From the NCBI GenBank assembly GCA_002354055.1, contig DEKW01000012.1, forward strand, positions 62,001-126,000: a stretch of DNA of 64,000 bases, in the 5' to 3' direction. Within the stretch, counting starts at the first letter, position 1, and each line of letters starts with the position of its first letter. The translations under genes and the position numbers were made by a program. This document shows positions 48,865-57,968 of the stretch, one piece after another. The notes beneath the pieces are model-generated. The model was not told the origin of the DNA. It ran no database searches and was given only the letters and a program-made list of their open reading frames with translations. The DNA comes from Bacteroidales bacterium UBA2712. Its GTDB lineage: Bacteria > Bacteroidota > Bacteroidia > Bacteroidales > Paludibacteraceae.

Positions 48865-49985
48865 CCTTTCACAATACTCTCTACCGACCCATCACCAAGG
48901 TGCGTAGTAATCCGGTCTCCGGGCACTAACTCTGCTACGGACCGCACAACCTTCCCGTCTTTTGTCAGCAGCGAATACCCCCTGCGATAGAAAGCCTCAG
49001 GGTTACAAGCCGCTAATCGTTGCTCCAACAACTCGACCCGATGCCTCCGCACCATGATCTGACGATCCGCCGTACGACCCAGTCGCACGAGGAGGTCCGC
49101 AATCCTCGTGGCTTGTATATCCATCCGATGGATGAGCCATTCCGCTACCGCCGTCGGCGTCTTCAGCGCCTCATGCGCCACCAGATCCAAGACGGAGACA
49201 TCCCTCGTATGGCCGATGCCGGTCAATATCGGCAACTCAAACTGCGCGCAGACCGCACAAAGTTCATAATTGTCGAAACACGACAAATCTGAGGTGGCTC
49301 CTCCGCCCCGAATGAGTACAACGCAATCAAAGACCGGCTTTGCTGACAGACCGCTAACGCTGACAGATATCTCTTCCAAAGCCGCAATAATGGACTTTGG
49401 CGCTCCGTCGCCCTGCATGGTCGCACCGAAGAGGGTCGTCTCGAACCTGTACGGGCTATGCTCCAACTGGTGCTTGAAATCTTCATAGCCCGCCGCGGAA
49501 GGCGACGAGATAACCGCAATCTTCCGAATAAGAGTAGGCAGCGGCAGCAGCTGTTGCGCCTCCAGAAGTCCGTCTTTCTCCAACTGCGCAATCGTCTGCT
49601 GCTTGAGTCGCGCGATATCTCCTATCGTGAACGTAGGATCGATACCGATGATAGAGAGACTTAAACCATATACCGGATGAAAATGCACCTCGCCCTGAAC
49701 GAGTACCGCCATGCCTTTTTGCAGTGGCATGCCCGTCTCTGACTGAAAATAGCCGCAGAGCATCTCTTTTGTCCCGGCCCAAAGAGTAGCGCGCATCTTC
49801 GCACCCTGACCGCCTGCAGAAGGCCCGTCAACAAGGTCCAGATACATATGTCCGCCACGCTCCATGAGCGAACTGATCTCCGCTTGCACCCAATAAGTCG
49901 GCGCGAGAGAAGAGTCCAGCGCTTCGCCTATCTCTGCGCAGAGTTCGGAGAGAGTAAATCTATTTACCATTTGGTCATGTACCAT
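48861..49985 (-). CDS. xseA: Exodeoxyribonuclease VII large subunit
   Basis: Nuclease subunit that degrades single-stranded DNA to oligonucleotides. From ATG 49985 the 374 residues contain the OB-fold (FTLSELCAEIGEALDSSLAPTYWVQAEISS), ISSPSAAGYEDFKHQLEHSPYRFE near 150, FDCVVLIRGGGATSDLSCFDNYELC near 210 and GIGHTRDVSVLDLVAHEALKTPTAVAEWL near 250. It is shorter than E. coli XseA in the C-terminal coiled coil. ATG 49970 is an alternative start; both lie inside a 30-bp dispersed repeat. No xseB is visible next to it. Upstream frame extension to 50180 lies in the previous gene and is rejected. Confidence 0.93.
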   Translation of the reverse strand: MVHDQMVNRFTLSELCAEIGEALDSSLAPTYWVQAEISSLMERGGHMYLDLVDGPSAGGQGAKMRATLWAGTKEMLCGYFQSETGMPLQKGMAVLVQGEVHFHPVYGLSLSIIGIDPTFTIGDIARLKQQTIAQLEKDGLLEAQQLLPLPTLIRKIAVISSPSAAGYEDFKHQLEHSPYRFETTLFGATMQGDGAPKSIIAALEEISVSVSGLSAKPVFDCVVLIRGGGATSDLSCFDNYELCAVCAQFELPILTGIGHTRDVSVLDLVAHEALKTPTAVAEWLIHRMDIQATRIADLLVRLGRTADRQIMVRRHRVELLEQRLAACNPEAFYRRGYSLLTKDGKVVRSVAELVPGDRITTHLGDGSVESIVKG

Positions 49986-49994
49986 GTACCATTT
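49965..49994. repeat. 30-bp dispersed repeat covering the xseA start
   Basis: The 30 bases are the exact reverse complement of 46749-46778. Internally, ATGTACC is repeated (49977 and 49984) after an ATTTACCATTTGGTC unit (49962-49976) of the 15-nt family. Both possible xseA start codons lie inside it. Confidence 0.9.
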
Positions 49995-51060
49995 AGTGGT
50001 TGGCTGGGTTACAGAGAATACATTTATCCTTCGGCCGGAAGGCAAAGAGGAATGACACGCGTATGCCCACATTGAGATTACGGAGCCAGCTCTTGTTCGC
50101 CTCTTCCGTAGAGAAGACATGATCTGTCGTATAGGTGGAGAAATCATAAATCGACTCCGTCGGTATTCCGTATAGTACACCTTTTGTCGATGGACATATA
50201 TTGAGCAACGAACAATCGGCGTACGCCGCGATACGAAGCCTTCCGTCCAGACGGTCAGACGGCCGCGTACGATAGTTCTTTACCGACTGCCGGGTATTAT
50301 ATTCATATCCTATCTCCGCATGGGTTGCGAGATCGAACTTCAAAGCTAACTGATCACCTTTGCGCTCCAGCGGTACATCTTTGCGGAAACCGTGATTATC
50401 CATCTCTTCCCAGATACCTACGTACCGCTCGTACTTGCCGGCCGTAGAGACTATCATCGAGGTGGCGGTAGAGCCCTTGAACGCGTAGCCGGCGTTCACT
50501 CCGACAAGGAAGTAACCGATTCCGCGAGATCCGAAGAAATAATGGCCGACATTCAGCGGTATCCTTCCGTATAGTTGTTGCGCCATGTCGCGACGGTCTG
50601 CAAACGTGTGTTTCAGCGTGAAGGGCGCAGGGTTGATACCCGACCAGGTGTCCATCATGTTCTCATGATAGATATTGGCTTCGTGCAGATCTGTGAACAC
50701 GCGTTGCGCCGAGATACCGACACCGGTCTGCACCATCAGCCCTGCGAAATGATACTCGTAGAGCAGATTAAACTCCAGTACACCGCCGCCCGGAGTGTTC
50801 TTCGCCTCCGGCATATTGTTCAGGAATGTGGACCATCCGCCGGACAGCGAGAGACCTACGAGGTGATGCGAACCCGAATACTCGGACGCATGCAGACCCA
50901 TCAGCACGTCGGTCTGGTTCTCTACGTCTTTGGTAGAGAAACCTTTGACGGAGGAGAGTTCAAACTCTCGTTTCTCCGAGGCGGAGTAGCGGCGTTGCGC
51001 CATACCGGCAAGGGAGACCAGACAAAGGATCAGAAGGAAGATATGTCGCAGTTGGGGCAT
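49993..51060 (-). CDS. Outer-membrane beta-barrel protein, unknown function, linked to the giant repeat protein
   Basis: The 355 residues begin with a signal peptide (MPQLRHIFLLILCLVSLAGMAQ). The rest alternates hydrophobic and polar residues in barrel-strand fashion (LVGLSLSGGWSTFL, LEFNLLYEYHFAGLMVQTGVGIS, GIGYFLVGVNAGYAF, LALKFDLATHAEIGYEYN, LRIAAYADCSLL). The C-terminus has a paired Cys (CILCNPANH). It does not show the opening typical of PorP/SprF. Its first 31 nt overlap the end of the giant gene, so the two are translationally coupled. A role in anchoring or processing the giant protein is inference. Confidence 0.75.
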   Translation of the reverse strand: MPQLRHIFLLILCLVSLAGMAQRRYSASEKREFELSSVKGFSTKDVENQTDVLMGLHASEYSGSHHLVGLSLSGGWSTFLNNMPEAKNTPGGGVLEFNLLYEYHFAGLMVQTGVGISAQRVFTDLHEANIYHENMMDTWSGINPAPFTLKHTFADRRDMAQQLYGRIPLNVGHYFFGSRGIGYFLVGVNAGYAFKGSTATSMIVSTAGKYERYVGIWEEMDNHGFRKDVPLERKGDQLALKFDLATHAEIGYEYNTRQSVKNYRTRPSDRLDGRLRIAAYADCSLLNICPSTKGVLYGIPTESIYDFSTYTTDHVFSTEEANKSWLRNLNVGIRVSFLFAFRPKDKCILCNPANH

Positions 51061-54000
51061 GAGGGTGCTACAATAACTTTAATGGCTCTATAGGGTTCCT
51101 CCGGCGTGTCGTTCGACCATAGCTGAACGATATACATTCCTTGTGCGGACGGGAGGGTAATCGGCGTGACGGGGGCACGGAAGACGCCTTCGGAAACGAA
51201 GGTACCGTCGGAAGTGGTGATACGGAAAGTACCGTCCTTCCGTGAGAGGATATGAGCAATCGGATTAGCCGAGACGATACAGGTCGGTGTAACGGAGAGG
51301 TAGCCTTTCTTCGGCGCAAAATCCTCATTGATAGGATTCGGTATAGCGACGATAGGACAGGTCGGGAAGGTCTCTTTCTCACTAACACGCGTGAGTTCGA
51401 CATGGTACTCGGCTCCTACATTCAGACCCATCGGGAGATACAGATAGGGCTTGGTCTGACCTACCAGCATCGAATCGCCTTCATACCACTGGAAATCGCT
51501 CCACTGATAGCCGCCGTTGTACGCCGAGTCAAGGATGGCGATGACGTCGCCGTGGCGTTGCTCGGTCAGCCACTTGGGATAATTCATCGTCAGGGTCGTG
51601 TCGTTGATACAATCTTCCTCCATATGTTGGCATATGCCGTTGTCCAGCATCAGGGTAATCGAGTAGATATCCGGCCGCGGGTAATGACGCGGGTCTCCGT
51701 CGCGATAGGGGATCGGTACGGAGATGACCATCGGCGAGGTATAAGAGGTGATAGGCACGTCAATCTGATCCTCAAAGCCCATCTCTAACGCCGTACTGTC
51801 GAAGTAGAGCGAGTACGCGAGCGGACGATGTGAGGTATAAGTATAAAGCACGTCAAAGGCCGACTCATCCCCGCACATTGCCTCTTCTACCCATAGGGTA
51901 GGTACGGTCGGCGGAATGACGGTCAGATGGGTGTAGATGAAGTGATGGCATCCGACATCATTGAGGGTTGTGTCTTTATAATCGCCCGCCTGGGTGTATA
52001 TATGGTCGCCGATGAGGAGAGTATCACCGATACAGATCGAGTCATAACGCACCTCCATCGTGGTGTCCAGCGCGGTGATATAGAGATGATAGATAGAGTC
52101 ACAGCCGGTGATGACGGAGATGGCGGAGTCATAGTAGAAATACTCCTCGTCCTGCGGGATAAGATGAGCGATGTGCCATCCGTGCCAATCGAGCGAGTCG
52201 TCCGCACAAAGCGTCTGATGTTCCTCCAAGATGAACGATGGGCCGACAAACAGCCTCGTCTCGTAGATCGAGTCACAACCGTCCACCGTCAGGAAATTGT
52301 CGCGCAGGAAATAAAGCCCCGACTCCGGATTCACGAGTACGCTGTCCGGACGGCTGCCTCTTCCCGGCCATAAGTATGACTCGTTGGAGCAGATAGAATC
52401 TGTTACTATGTGCCTATACGCCGGGAAGACATGCGCCGCTAATGTATAGATCGAGTCGCAACCCATCTCTGTGGTGAGCGAATCAATAAAGAGGGTGTCA
52501 TATGGACGAACAAACGTGTCCACGTCGTACTCAACCGCCCATGCGGTCCACGCGTGGTTCAAGTCTTCCGAGTAGAACGTATCGCCCGAGCATATACCGT
52601 CCGTCTCTGCGAAGAACGAGAAACTCGGACAGATGGTCAAGTAGTAGTTATAGACGATTGAATCACAGCCGTCCGCGCCCTTGAACCGCACTTCGATATA
52701 CGGCATCTTGTCCGGATCCGGCCGTGGAGCACCCGGGTGCCATACCTCGGTCTCGAAGACCGTCTGCGAAACCGTATCGCGGTGGTAATAAGTCTTGTTG
52801 TCGCAAGCGAAATCATGTACCGGAACGGTGATGAACGGCTTGACGTAGAAATCCAACTGGTAGATCGAGTCACAACCGTCTTTGGTCTCCAGGTTGTCAT
52901 AATACGTACCGGTTCCGCTGATGGTCCTGCCTCTCCATTCGATAGCCGTACCGGCGCATCCTCGTCCGGCATCGATGAACCGGTAGGTAGGATGAACGAT
53001 CACCTGATACGTCACGAGCGAGTCGCATCCTTCACGGGTCTTTAATAGATGCGAAGGAGTAAAGGTGATATCCTCCTTCATCTCGCCTTCCACCGAAGGC
53101 GTGGGCTTGAATACTAACGAGTCGCGGAAATAAGCGCCCTGTGTGTCTTGGAAAACATAGATATGTGCAAACTCCGAATCGTCGTTGTCGCACACATGCC
53201 GAACGATCGTCGTATCATACGAAGGAGCGACGCGCAGACTCAGATAATGGATCGAGTCGCAGTCATGGATGGAGAGACGAGCTACGGTATCGCCATACGT
53301 CGTGTCCGCCTTATGCAGCACACGATAGCCCGCTGCAGGATTCGCTAACTTCGGGCCCGCGAAATGGTGACCCTGCCAGGTGATCGAGTCATAGTCGCAC
53401 AGGGTGATGGACTCGTAGATATGATATACCGAATCGACATGAAGCGTGAGCATATAGACGGAGTCACATCCGCACTCGCCACTCTCGGGATCGCATACCG
53501 GACAGTCCTTCGTCTTCAGCGAGTCGTAGAAGACATACGTACCGCAGCGGAGGGTAGAGATCTCTTTGTCGTGCCACTCGAACTCCGAACTCTGACATAC
53601 CCGTGTCTCTTCGGGCATGAAGTACGTGCGGTAGAGCGTCACGCGATGGTGTACTGCCGAGTCACAACCGGCTACGGTCTGACTGTTTCCGTAGAGGTCA
53701 AAGACCACCCACCGATCCGTCTCGCCGGGTACCGCATGACCGCTCTCGCCTTCCGGCAGTAGCGGCGATTTGGCACCATAGACGGGCTCGCCCAAGAAAT
53801 GGATCGTATCGTTGTCGCACATCGCCCTTTCGGTGATCTCCACCGGCGTGGTATAGACCGTATCGATATGAAGCGTCAGATGCCAAGCCGAGTCACATTC
53901 GTGTACCGTATTGAAGTGCAGCGTGTATTGATAGTCGCCGGTACGATCTGTCGGAATGACGGTTATCGGGTTCTCATCCTCGTCATAAATAGAGATAGGC

Positions 54001-57000
54001 TTCGTGTTACCCGGCAGGTCCTCCCATGCGAAAGGCGAACCTTGGCAGGCCTGAAGCGACTCATTAAAGTCATAGTACGGATAGATATGCAGGTGGAGCA
54101 CGCAGATACTGTCGCACTCGTAGCCTGCTGTGTGCATCGTGTCTATATAGTAGTAGTCGCCTTCCCAGGTGTTCGGTATAAAGGGCACCTGATTACCTGA
54201 CTTGTCGTAGATCTTACGTCCCTCATGACCTTTCCATATATACGGCGAACCGGACTGTCGTTGCTGACAGGTAGTGACATGCGTCGTGTCCCTATACGAA
54301 GGCGCACGGTAGAGTTTGAGGTAGAAGACGGAGTCGAAGCCCAAGACGGTCTTGAAGGCTTGCTCGTAGGTCTTGGTTTTACCCGGTTCCGGCAGATCGG
54401 TGATGGTCATACGCTCAAAAGGCACGCCTTCCGGCATGTACTTCGCTCTGTCCTCCATCCATACGTATTCGTTTTCGTTACCGCACGCAAAATCTTCTAT
54501 CTCATCGCGATAGACCGCGCCGACGCGCAGGAAGAGCACGTGCGTACTGTCGCAGGAATGGGTACCGATGGGTTTGGTCGGGTTGGAGACGGTGACGAAG
54601 AGGGTGTCTTGCGTAACCAGGACGTCATAGTGCTCTGTCGCTTTCGAGCCGCCGTAGGTAGTGTTGTTGATAGGCCATTTATAGACCTGCTCCTGGGTGA
54701 TCAGGACCGGGTCCATCTTGTAGAAAGTGGGCATGACGGTCAGATGGAGCGCGTAGATCGTGTCGCAACCGGCCTCTATACTGCGGTAGATGGTCGAGCA
54801 ACGCTGGTTCGCAGGGATCTTCATGTCTAATGAGATATCCTCCAGATGCTCACCCTTGGGACTTATCCATGGGAACGAACCGTTCTCATCGGTACAGATG
54901 GTATCGACTGTCAGGGCGTATAACTCTTGCGCTGCCCGATAGTCCAGCCTCAGATGGTAGATTGAGTCGCAGCCGTACCTCGTCGTATGACAAGAGTCGT
55001 AGTAGTCACCCGAGGTACGTAGCTCCACGTACGGTTCGCCGTCGCGGTGACCTTCCCAGCGGAAGAACGAATGGACGGTATCGTGGGTGACAGGGTCGTA
55101 ATGCAGCTTGCACCACTCTTTGGTCTCTTCGAAATAATAGGACTGAGGCATAATGAGCGTGAGCTCATGAATCGAGTCGCAACCATGCTGCCCGCCGTTA
55201 CACTCCGCGCAGGTCTGCGTGTACATCGAGTCCCGGAAGACGCCTACCAAAGCCCCATACGCCTCATCAAAAGTGAGGTCCGCTTCCGTGATTGTCCGGG
55301 TCTTCGTACCGTATTGGATGGGCCAGGTATAAGAGCCGTGCCCGTCTTTGTCGAGGCATACCGTGTCGCGGAAGGGAATGACATAACTCTCATGACGGAT
55401 GAGCGTCAAATGGTAGGTCGAGTCACAACCCCTGAAAGGATTGCCTTTCTTATCCCTGAACCGATCAGCCCAAGGCCCGAGCTGGCACTCGCAGGCAGAA
55501 GTCTTCCAGGCTATATCCACATCCGTCGTGTCGCGGGTGAGGGTCTGGCCTCGGAACGTACGTTTCTGATAAACCGTATCCTGGTTGGTACAGAGATGAA
55601 TCGTATCGAAATACTGGAAGGTGTCGCAGACGAAGAGGATGAGCGTCATCGTCGAGTCACAACCCGCCTGTGAGAGGTAGTTGCGGGTGAACGTATGATA
55701 GGTACCTACTTCCACCTGGTATTTCCACGGCTCCAGATATTGCGTCCCTTGACCTTGCTTCACGCCGACGAACTTCGTCGCCGCCGAGTCAGATTCATAG
55801 ACGTGGAGGTCGGATTGATTGTAAAGACTGTCGTAGAAGAACTCTAAGGTGTCGCCGACGCACACTACGCGGTATAAGGTATCGTTGTAAATCCTCGTCA
55901 CGCGGACGGTCGTCTTGAGGGTGTCTAAGTCTTCGCCGTCGCACATGATCCGCTCGCGGTGCAGGACGGTCTGCAACTCGTATTCGAAGAACTGATGTCT
56001 GTCCTCCATCTCCTCCTCCGGCAGGATGAACTCATGCTGCCAATTATGCTTGGTGGCCGTAGCAGCAGGAGTAATCGTCGAGGAAGCCTCCGGTGTACCG
56101 CCGGGTTTCTTGCCGTCGGTAACGTCATAAAGCAACCACTCTATCTGCGTCGCCGGACGCTCGATAGAGGTCTCCAATGCCCAATAAACGAACGAACTGT
56201 CGCAGACGATAGCGGTATCTAATTGCTCATGCTCTTCCATCCATTCGTCCCATTGACGCTGATACCAGCCGTGCCCGTCGAGGCTGTCGAGATCATACGA
56301 AGCTTTGGACATAACGACCTCATCCGTGTGGGTCACATAGAGCGAATCGGGATACGCTTCCGGCTTGAAACCGAGCGTGTAATAGTATCCCTGGGCCTCC
56401 GTCAGACCATAAACCATGCCGACAAATCCGTCTCCGGTTGTCTCTATGAGGTTAAAGTCTCTGGTCGCTGCGTCCGGTAGTTCCAGATGCGCGTAGGCCA
56501 TCGTGTTATCGGCAAAGAAAGTTTGGAAACTCGATGCAGGTACCGCGGCGCCGTTGAGCGTAAAAGTATTGATATCGCTTGCCGCGGTCACTACATAGGC
56601 GTAGAAATGTTGCGGAGCGGTACCGCCTTGCGGGTCTAATTCTTCCGTGAAGAAAGTCATCGAGCTCGTCCTCAAGCCCCAATGGGGCATCACAGCCGAG
56701 GCCGGATCACCGTAGATATAACACTCGTCCGAGAGACCCGTATCGTCGCAGATCTTGTTCTCCGCTGCCGTCGTCAGGTACGAGATACACGATACCGGCT
56801 GCGTCGTGTGGATGACGACTTCCTTACGTGTGAGATCGTTCAGGCCGATGAGCGAATTAAGAGCCGATTTCTTCAGCGTCTCGCCGCGGTTGAGCGTCTG
56901 GGTGATGACGTTCGTACCGCCTGTGTTGGCATTGTAGATAGTGACGTTCACGGTCGTCCCGTCATAAAGCGCCACCACATCCGCATAGTTGGACTTGGTG

Positions 57001-57899
57001 TTCGTCAACCCCGACAGGTAAAAATCCGTACCAAACTGAGAAAGAGGTAGAGCTTGCTCTACCATGAAGTCCTGCGAGTAACCCTCTTTATTCGGGATAC
57101 CGGTCTGTTGGTTGCCGGCAAAGACCGCAATGGGCTTGTCCGCGCAGAGGGTCGTTCCGCTGAAGTCGGCATTGAAATCCGTCGATCCTTCTTCGCGCCG
57201 TTTGGTAGCCACGAGGTAGGCTTGGCCTTTGCTCAGCGTCACGTCAAACGAGGTGTTCGCCGCCTTACCGCCGTCCGTCTGGAACGTCGGAGTGATGGTC
57301 ACGGTCGTTCCGTCTTCCGTCGCTACGATGCCGAACTCCGAGGAGAACACGTCTTCCGGGTAGGTCTGGATGATATATTCCCGGCCTAAGAAACGTGTCG
57401 GCAGAACCAGCGATGCGTCGCGGCTGGTGATAGGCGAGTCGTTCGTACGGGAGTAGAGGAAGCAGGAGAAAACCTTCTTCTTGTTCTCCGGTGTGGTCGG
57501 AGCGGTATATACATGTACGCCGCTCTTACCGGGCTGCTCACTCTCGAAGAGGTAGATCTGCTGGGCTAAGGAACGCGGGATATCAAACACCTGCGTCGTT
57601 CCGGCAGCCATATTGAGGGTCGTTAAGATCGTATTGCCGTAGGCGATATTGACTACCACCGCCTCGCGCGCAGATACTGCGACCTTCATCTCAAACTTAA
57701 CGGTCTGGTTCTCCGGCTTGTCCGGGTCGAAACTGTTATTGTTGATGTACGTCAACCAGAAATCATTGCCCTGCGTTGTACTGAAGGCCCCTGTGCCGCC
57801 GAACCAATAAGGGTTGCTACTGACCAACTCCGTACCGGCTGCCATCCATTGGGACAGCGCCAGAAGGCATACTAATATGATGGTACGAAACAGTTTCAA
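51030..57899 (-). CDS. Giant secreted repeat protein (2289 aa) with IgGFc-binding-like head and apparent T9SS tail
   Basis: The 2289 residues start with a signal peptide (ending near WMAAG). An IgGFc_binding-like domain lies at about 25-510 (GNDFWLTYINNNSFDPDK, REYIIQTYPEDVFSSEFGIVATEDGTTVT, CADKPIAVFAGNQQT). From about 700 to 2050 there are 18 tandem modules of roughly 65-90 residues, closing with CDSIY.L.L or a close variant. One has CDT and one FDS. Many begin 'C....F.W.G' and contain GTYYDNL-type strands. The final part (FRITTSDGTFVSEGVFR, TLPSAQGMYIVQLWS, YRAIKVIV) resembles a type IX secretion sorting domain, but extra residues (APSCPNCDISSF) follow it. An adhesin role is likely. Confidence 0.88.
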   Translation of the reverse strand: MKLFRTIILVCLLALSQWMAAGTELVSSNPYWFGGTGAFSTTQGNDFWLTYINNNSFDPDKPENQTVKFEMKVAVSAREAVVVNIAYGNTILTTLNMAAGTTQVFDIPRSLAQQIYLFESEQPGKSGVHVYTAPTTPENKKKVFSCFLYSRTNDSPITSRDASLVLPTRFLGREYIIQTYPEDVFSSEFGIVATEDGTTVTITPTFQTDGGKAANTSFDVTLSKGQAYLVATKRREEGSTDFNADFSGTTLCADKPIAVFAGNQQTGIPNKEGYSQDFMVEQALPLSQFGTDFYLSGLTNTKSNYADVVALYDGTTVNVTIYNANTGGTNVITQTLNRGETLKKSALNSLIGLNDLTRKEVVIHTTQPVSCISYLTTAAENKICDDTGLSDECYIYGDPASAVMPHWGLRTSSMTFFTEELDPQGGTAPQHFYAYVVTAASDINTFTLNGAAVPASSFQTFFADNTMAYAHLELPDAATRDFNLIETTGDGFVGMVYGLTEAQGYYYTLGFKPEAYPDSLYVTHTDEVVMSKASYDLDSLDGHGWYQRQWDEWMEEHEQLDTAIVCDSSFVYWALETSIERPATQIEWLLYDVTDGKKPGGTPEASSTITPAATATKHNWQHEFILPEEEMEDRHQFFEYELQTVLHRERIMCDGEDLDTLKTTVRVTRIYNDTLYRVVCVGDTLEFFYDSLYNQSDLHVYESDSAATKFVGVKQGQGTQYLEPWKYQVEVGTYHTFTRNYLSQAGCDSTMTLILFVCDTFQYFDTIHLCTNQDTVYQKRTFRGQTLTRDTTDVDIAWKTSACECQLGPWADRFRDKKGNPFRGCDSTYHLTLIRHESYVIPFRDTVCLDKDGHGSYTWPIQYGTKTRTITEADLTFDEAYGALVGVFRDSMYTQTCAECNGGQHGCDSIHELTLIMPQSYYFEETKEWCKLHYDPVTHDTVHSFFRWEGHRDGEPYVELRTSGDYYDSCHTTRYGCDSIYHLRLDYRAAQELYALTVDTICTDENGSFPWISPKGEHLEDISLDMKIPANQRCSTIYRSIEAGCDTIYALHLTVMPTFYKMDPVLITQEQVYKWPINNTTYGGSKATEHYDVLVTQDTLFVTVSNPTKPIGTHSCDSTHVLFLRVGAVYRDEIEDFACGNENEYVWMEDRAKYMPEGVPFERMTITDLPEPGKTKTYEQAFKTVLGFDSVFYLKLYRAPSYRDTTHVTTCQQRQSGSPYIWKGHEGRKIYDKSGNQVPFIPNTWEGDYYYIDTMHTAGYECDSICVLHLHIYPYYDFNESLQACQGSPFAWEDLPGNTKPISIYDEDENPITVIPTDRTGDYQYTLHFNTVHECDSAWHLTLHIDTVYTTPVEITERAMCDNDTIHFLGEPVYGAKSPLLPEGESGHAVPGETDRWVVFDLYGNSQTVAGCDSAVHHRVTLYRTYFMPEETRVCQSSEFEWHDKEISTLRCGTYVFYDSLKTKDCPVCDPESGECGCDSVYMLTLHVDSVYHIYESITLCDYDSITWQGHHFAGPKLANPAAGYRVLHKADTTYGDTVARLSIHDCDSIHYLSLRVAPSYDTTIVRHVCDNDDSEFAHIYVFQDTQGAYFRDSLVFKPTPSVEGEMKEDITFTPSHLLKTREGCDSLVTYQVIVHPTYRFIDAGRGCAGTAIEWRGRTISGTGTYYDNLETKDGCDSIYQLDFYVKPFITVPVHDFACDNKTYYHRDTVSQTVFETEVWHPGAPRPDPDKMPYIEVRFKGADGCDSIVYNYYLTICPSFSFFAETDGICSGDTFYSEDLNHAWTAWAVEYDVDTFVRPYDTLFIDSLTTEMGCDSIYTLAAHVFPAYRHIVTDSICSNESYLWPGRGSRPDSVLVNPESGLYFLRDNFLTVDGCDSIYETRLFVGPSFILEEHQTLCADDSLDWHGWHIAHLIPQDEEYFYYDSAISVITGCDSIYHLYITALDTTMEVRYDSICIGDTLLIGDHIYTQAGDYKDTTLNDVGCHHFIYTHLTVIPPTVPTLWVEEAMCGDESAFDVLYTYTSHRPLAYSLYFDSTALEMGFEDQIDVPITSYTSPMVISVPIPYRDGDPRHYPRPDIYSITLMLDNGICQHMEEDCINDTTLTMNYPKWLTEQRHGDVIAILDSAYNGGYQWSDFQWYEGDSMLVGQTKPYLYLPMGLNVGAEYHVELTRVSEKETFPTCPIVAIPNPINEDFAPKKGYLSVTPTCIVSANPIAHILSRKDGTFRITTSDGTFVSEGVFRAPVTPITLPSAQGMYIVQLWSNDTPEEPYRAIKVIVAPSCPNCDISSF

Positions 57900-57924
57900 A
57901 TCCTTAGTTTTTCCAAATCGGGCG

Positions 57925-57956
57925 CAAAGTTACTACTTTTTTTTGACATACGCAAG
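57925..57956 (-). promoter_or_regulatory. Promoter for the giant repeat protein and downstream genes
   Basis: On the minus strand CTTG (57953-57956) and TAACTTTG (57925-57932) with a 20-nt spacer; the -33 continues CGTATGTCAAAAA. It lies directly after the comEC stop, so the giant gene is transcribed separately from RR-rpe-comEC. Confidence 0.85.
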
Positions 57957-57968
57957 CGAGCGCGCATT

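Noticed and set aside
49993..51060. Assignment of the barrel protein to PorP/SprF
   Set aside because: The position beside a giant secreted protein fits, but the characteristic opening (DPxFxQYM...NPAxAG) is absent.
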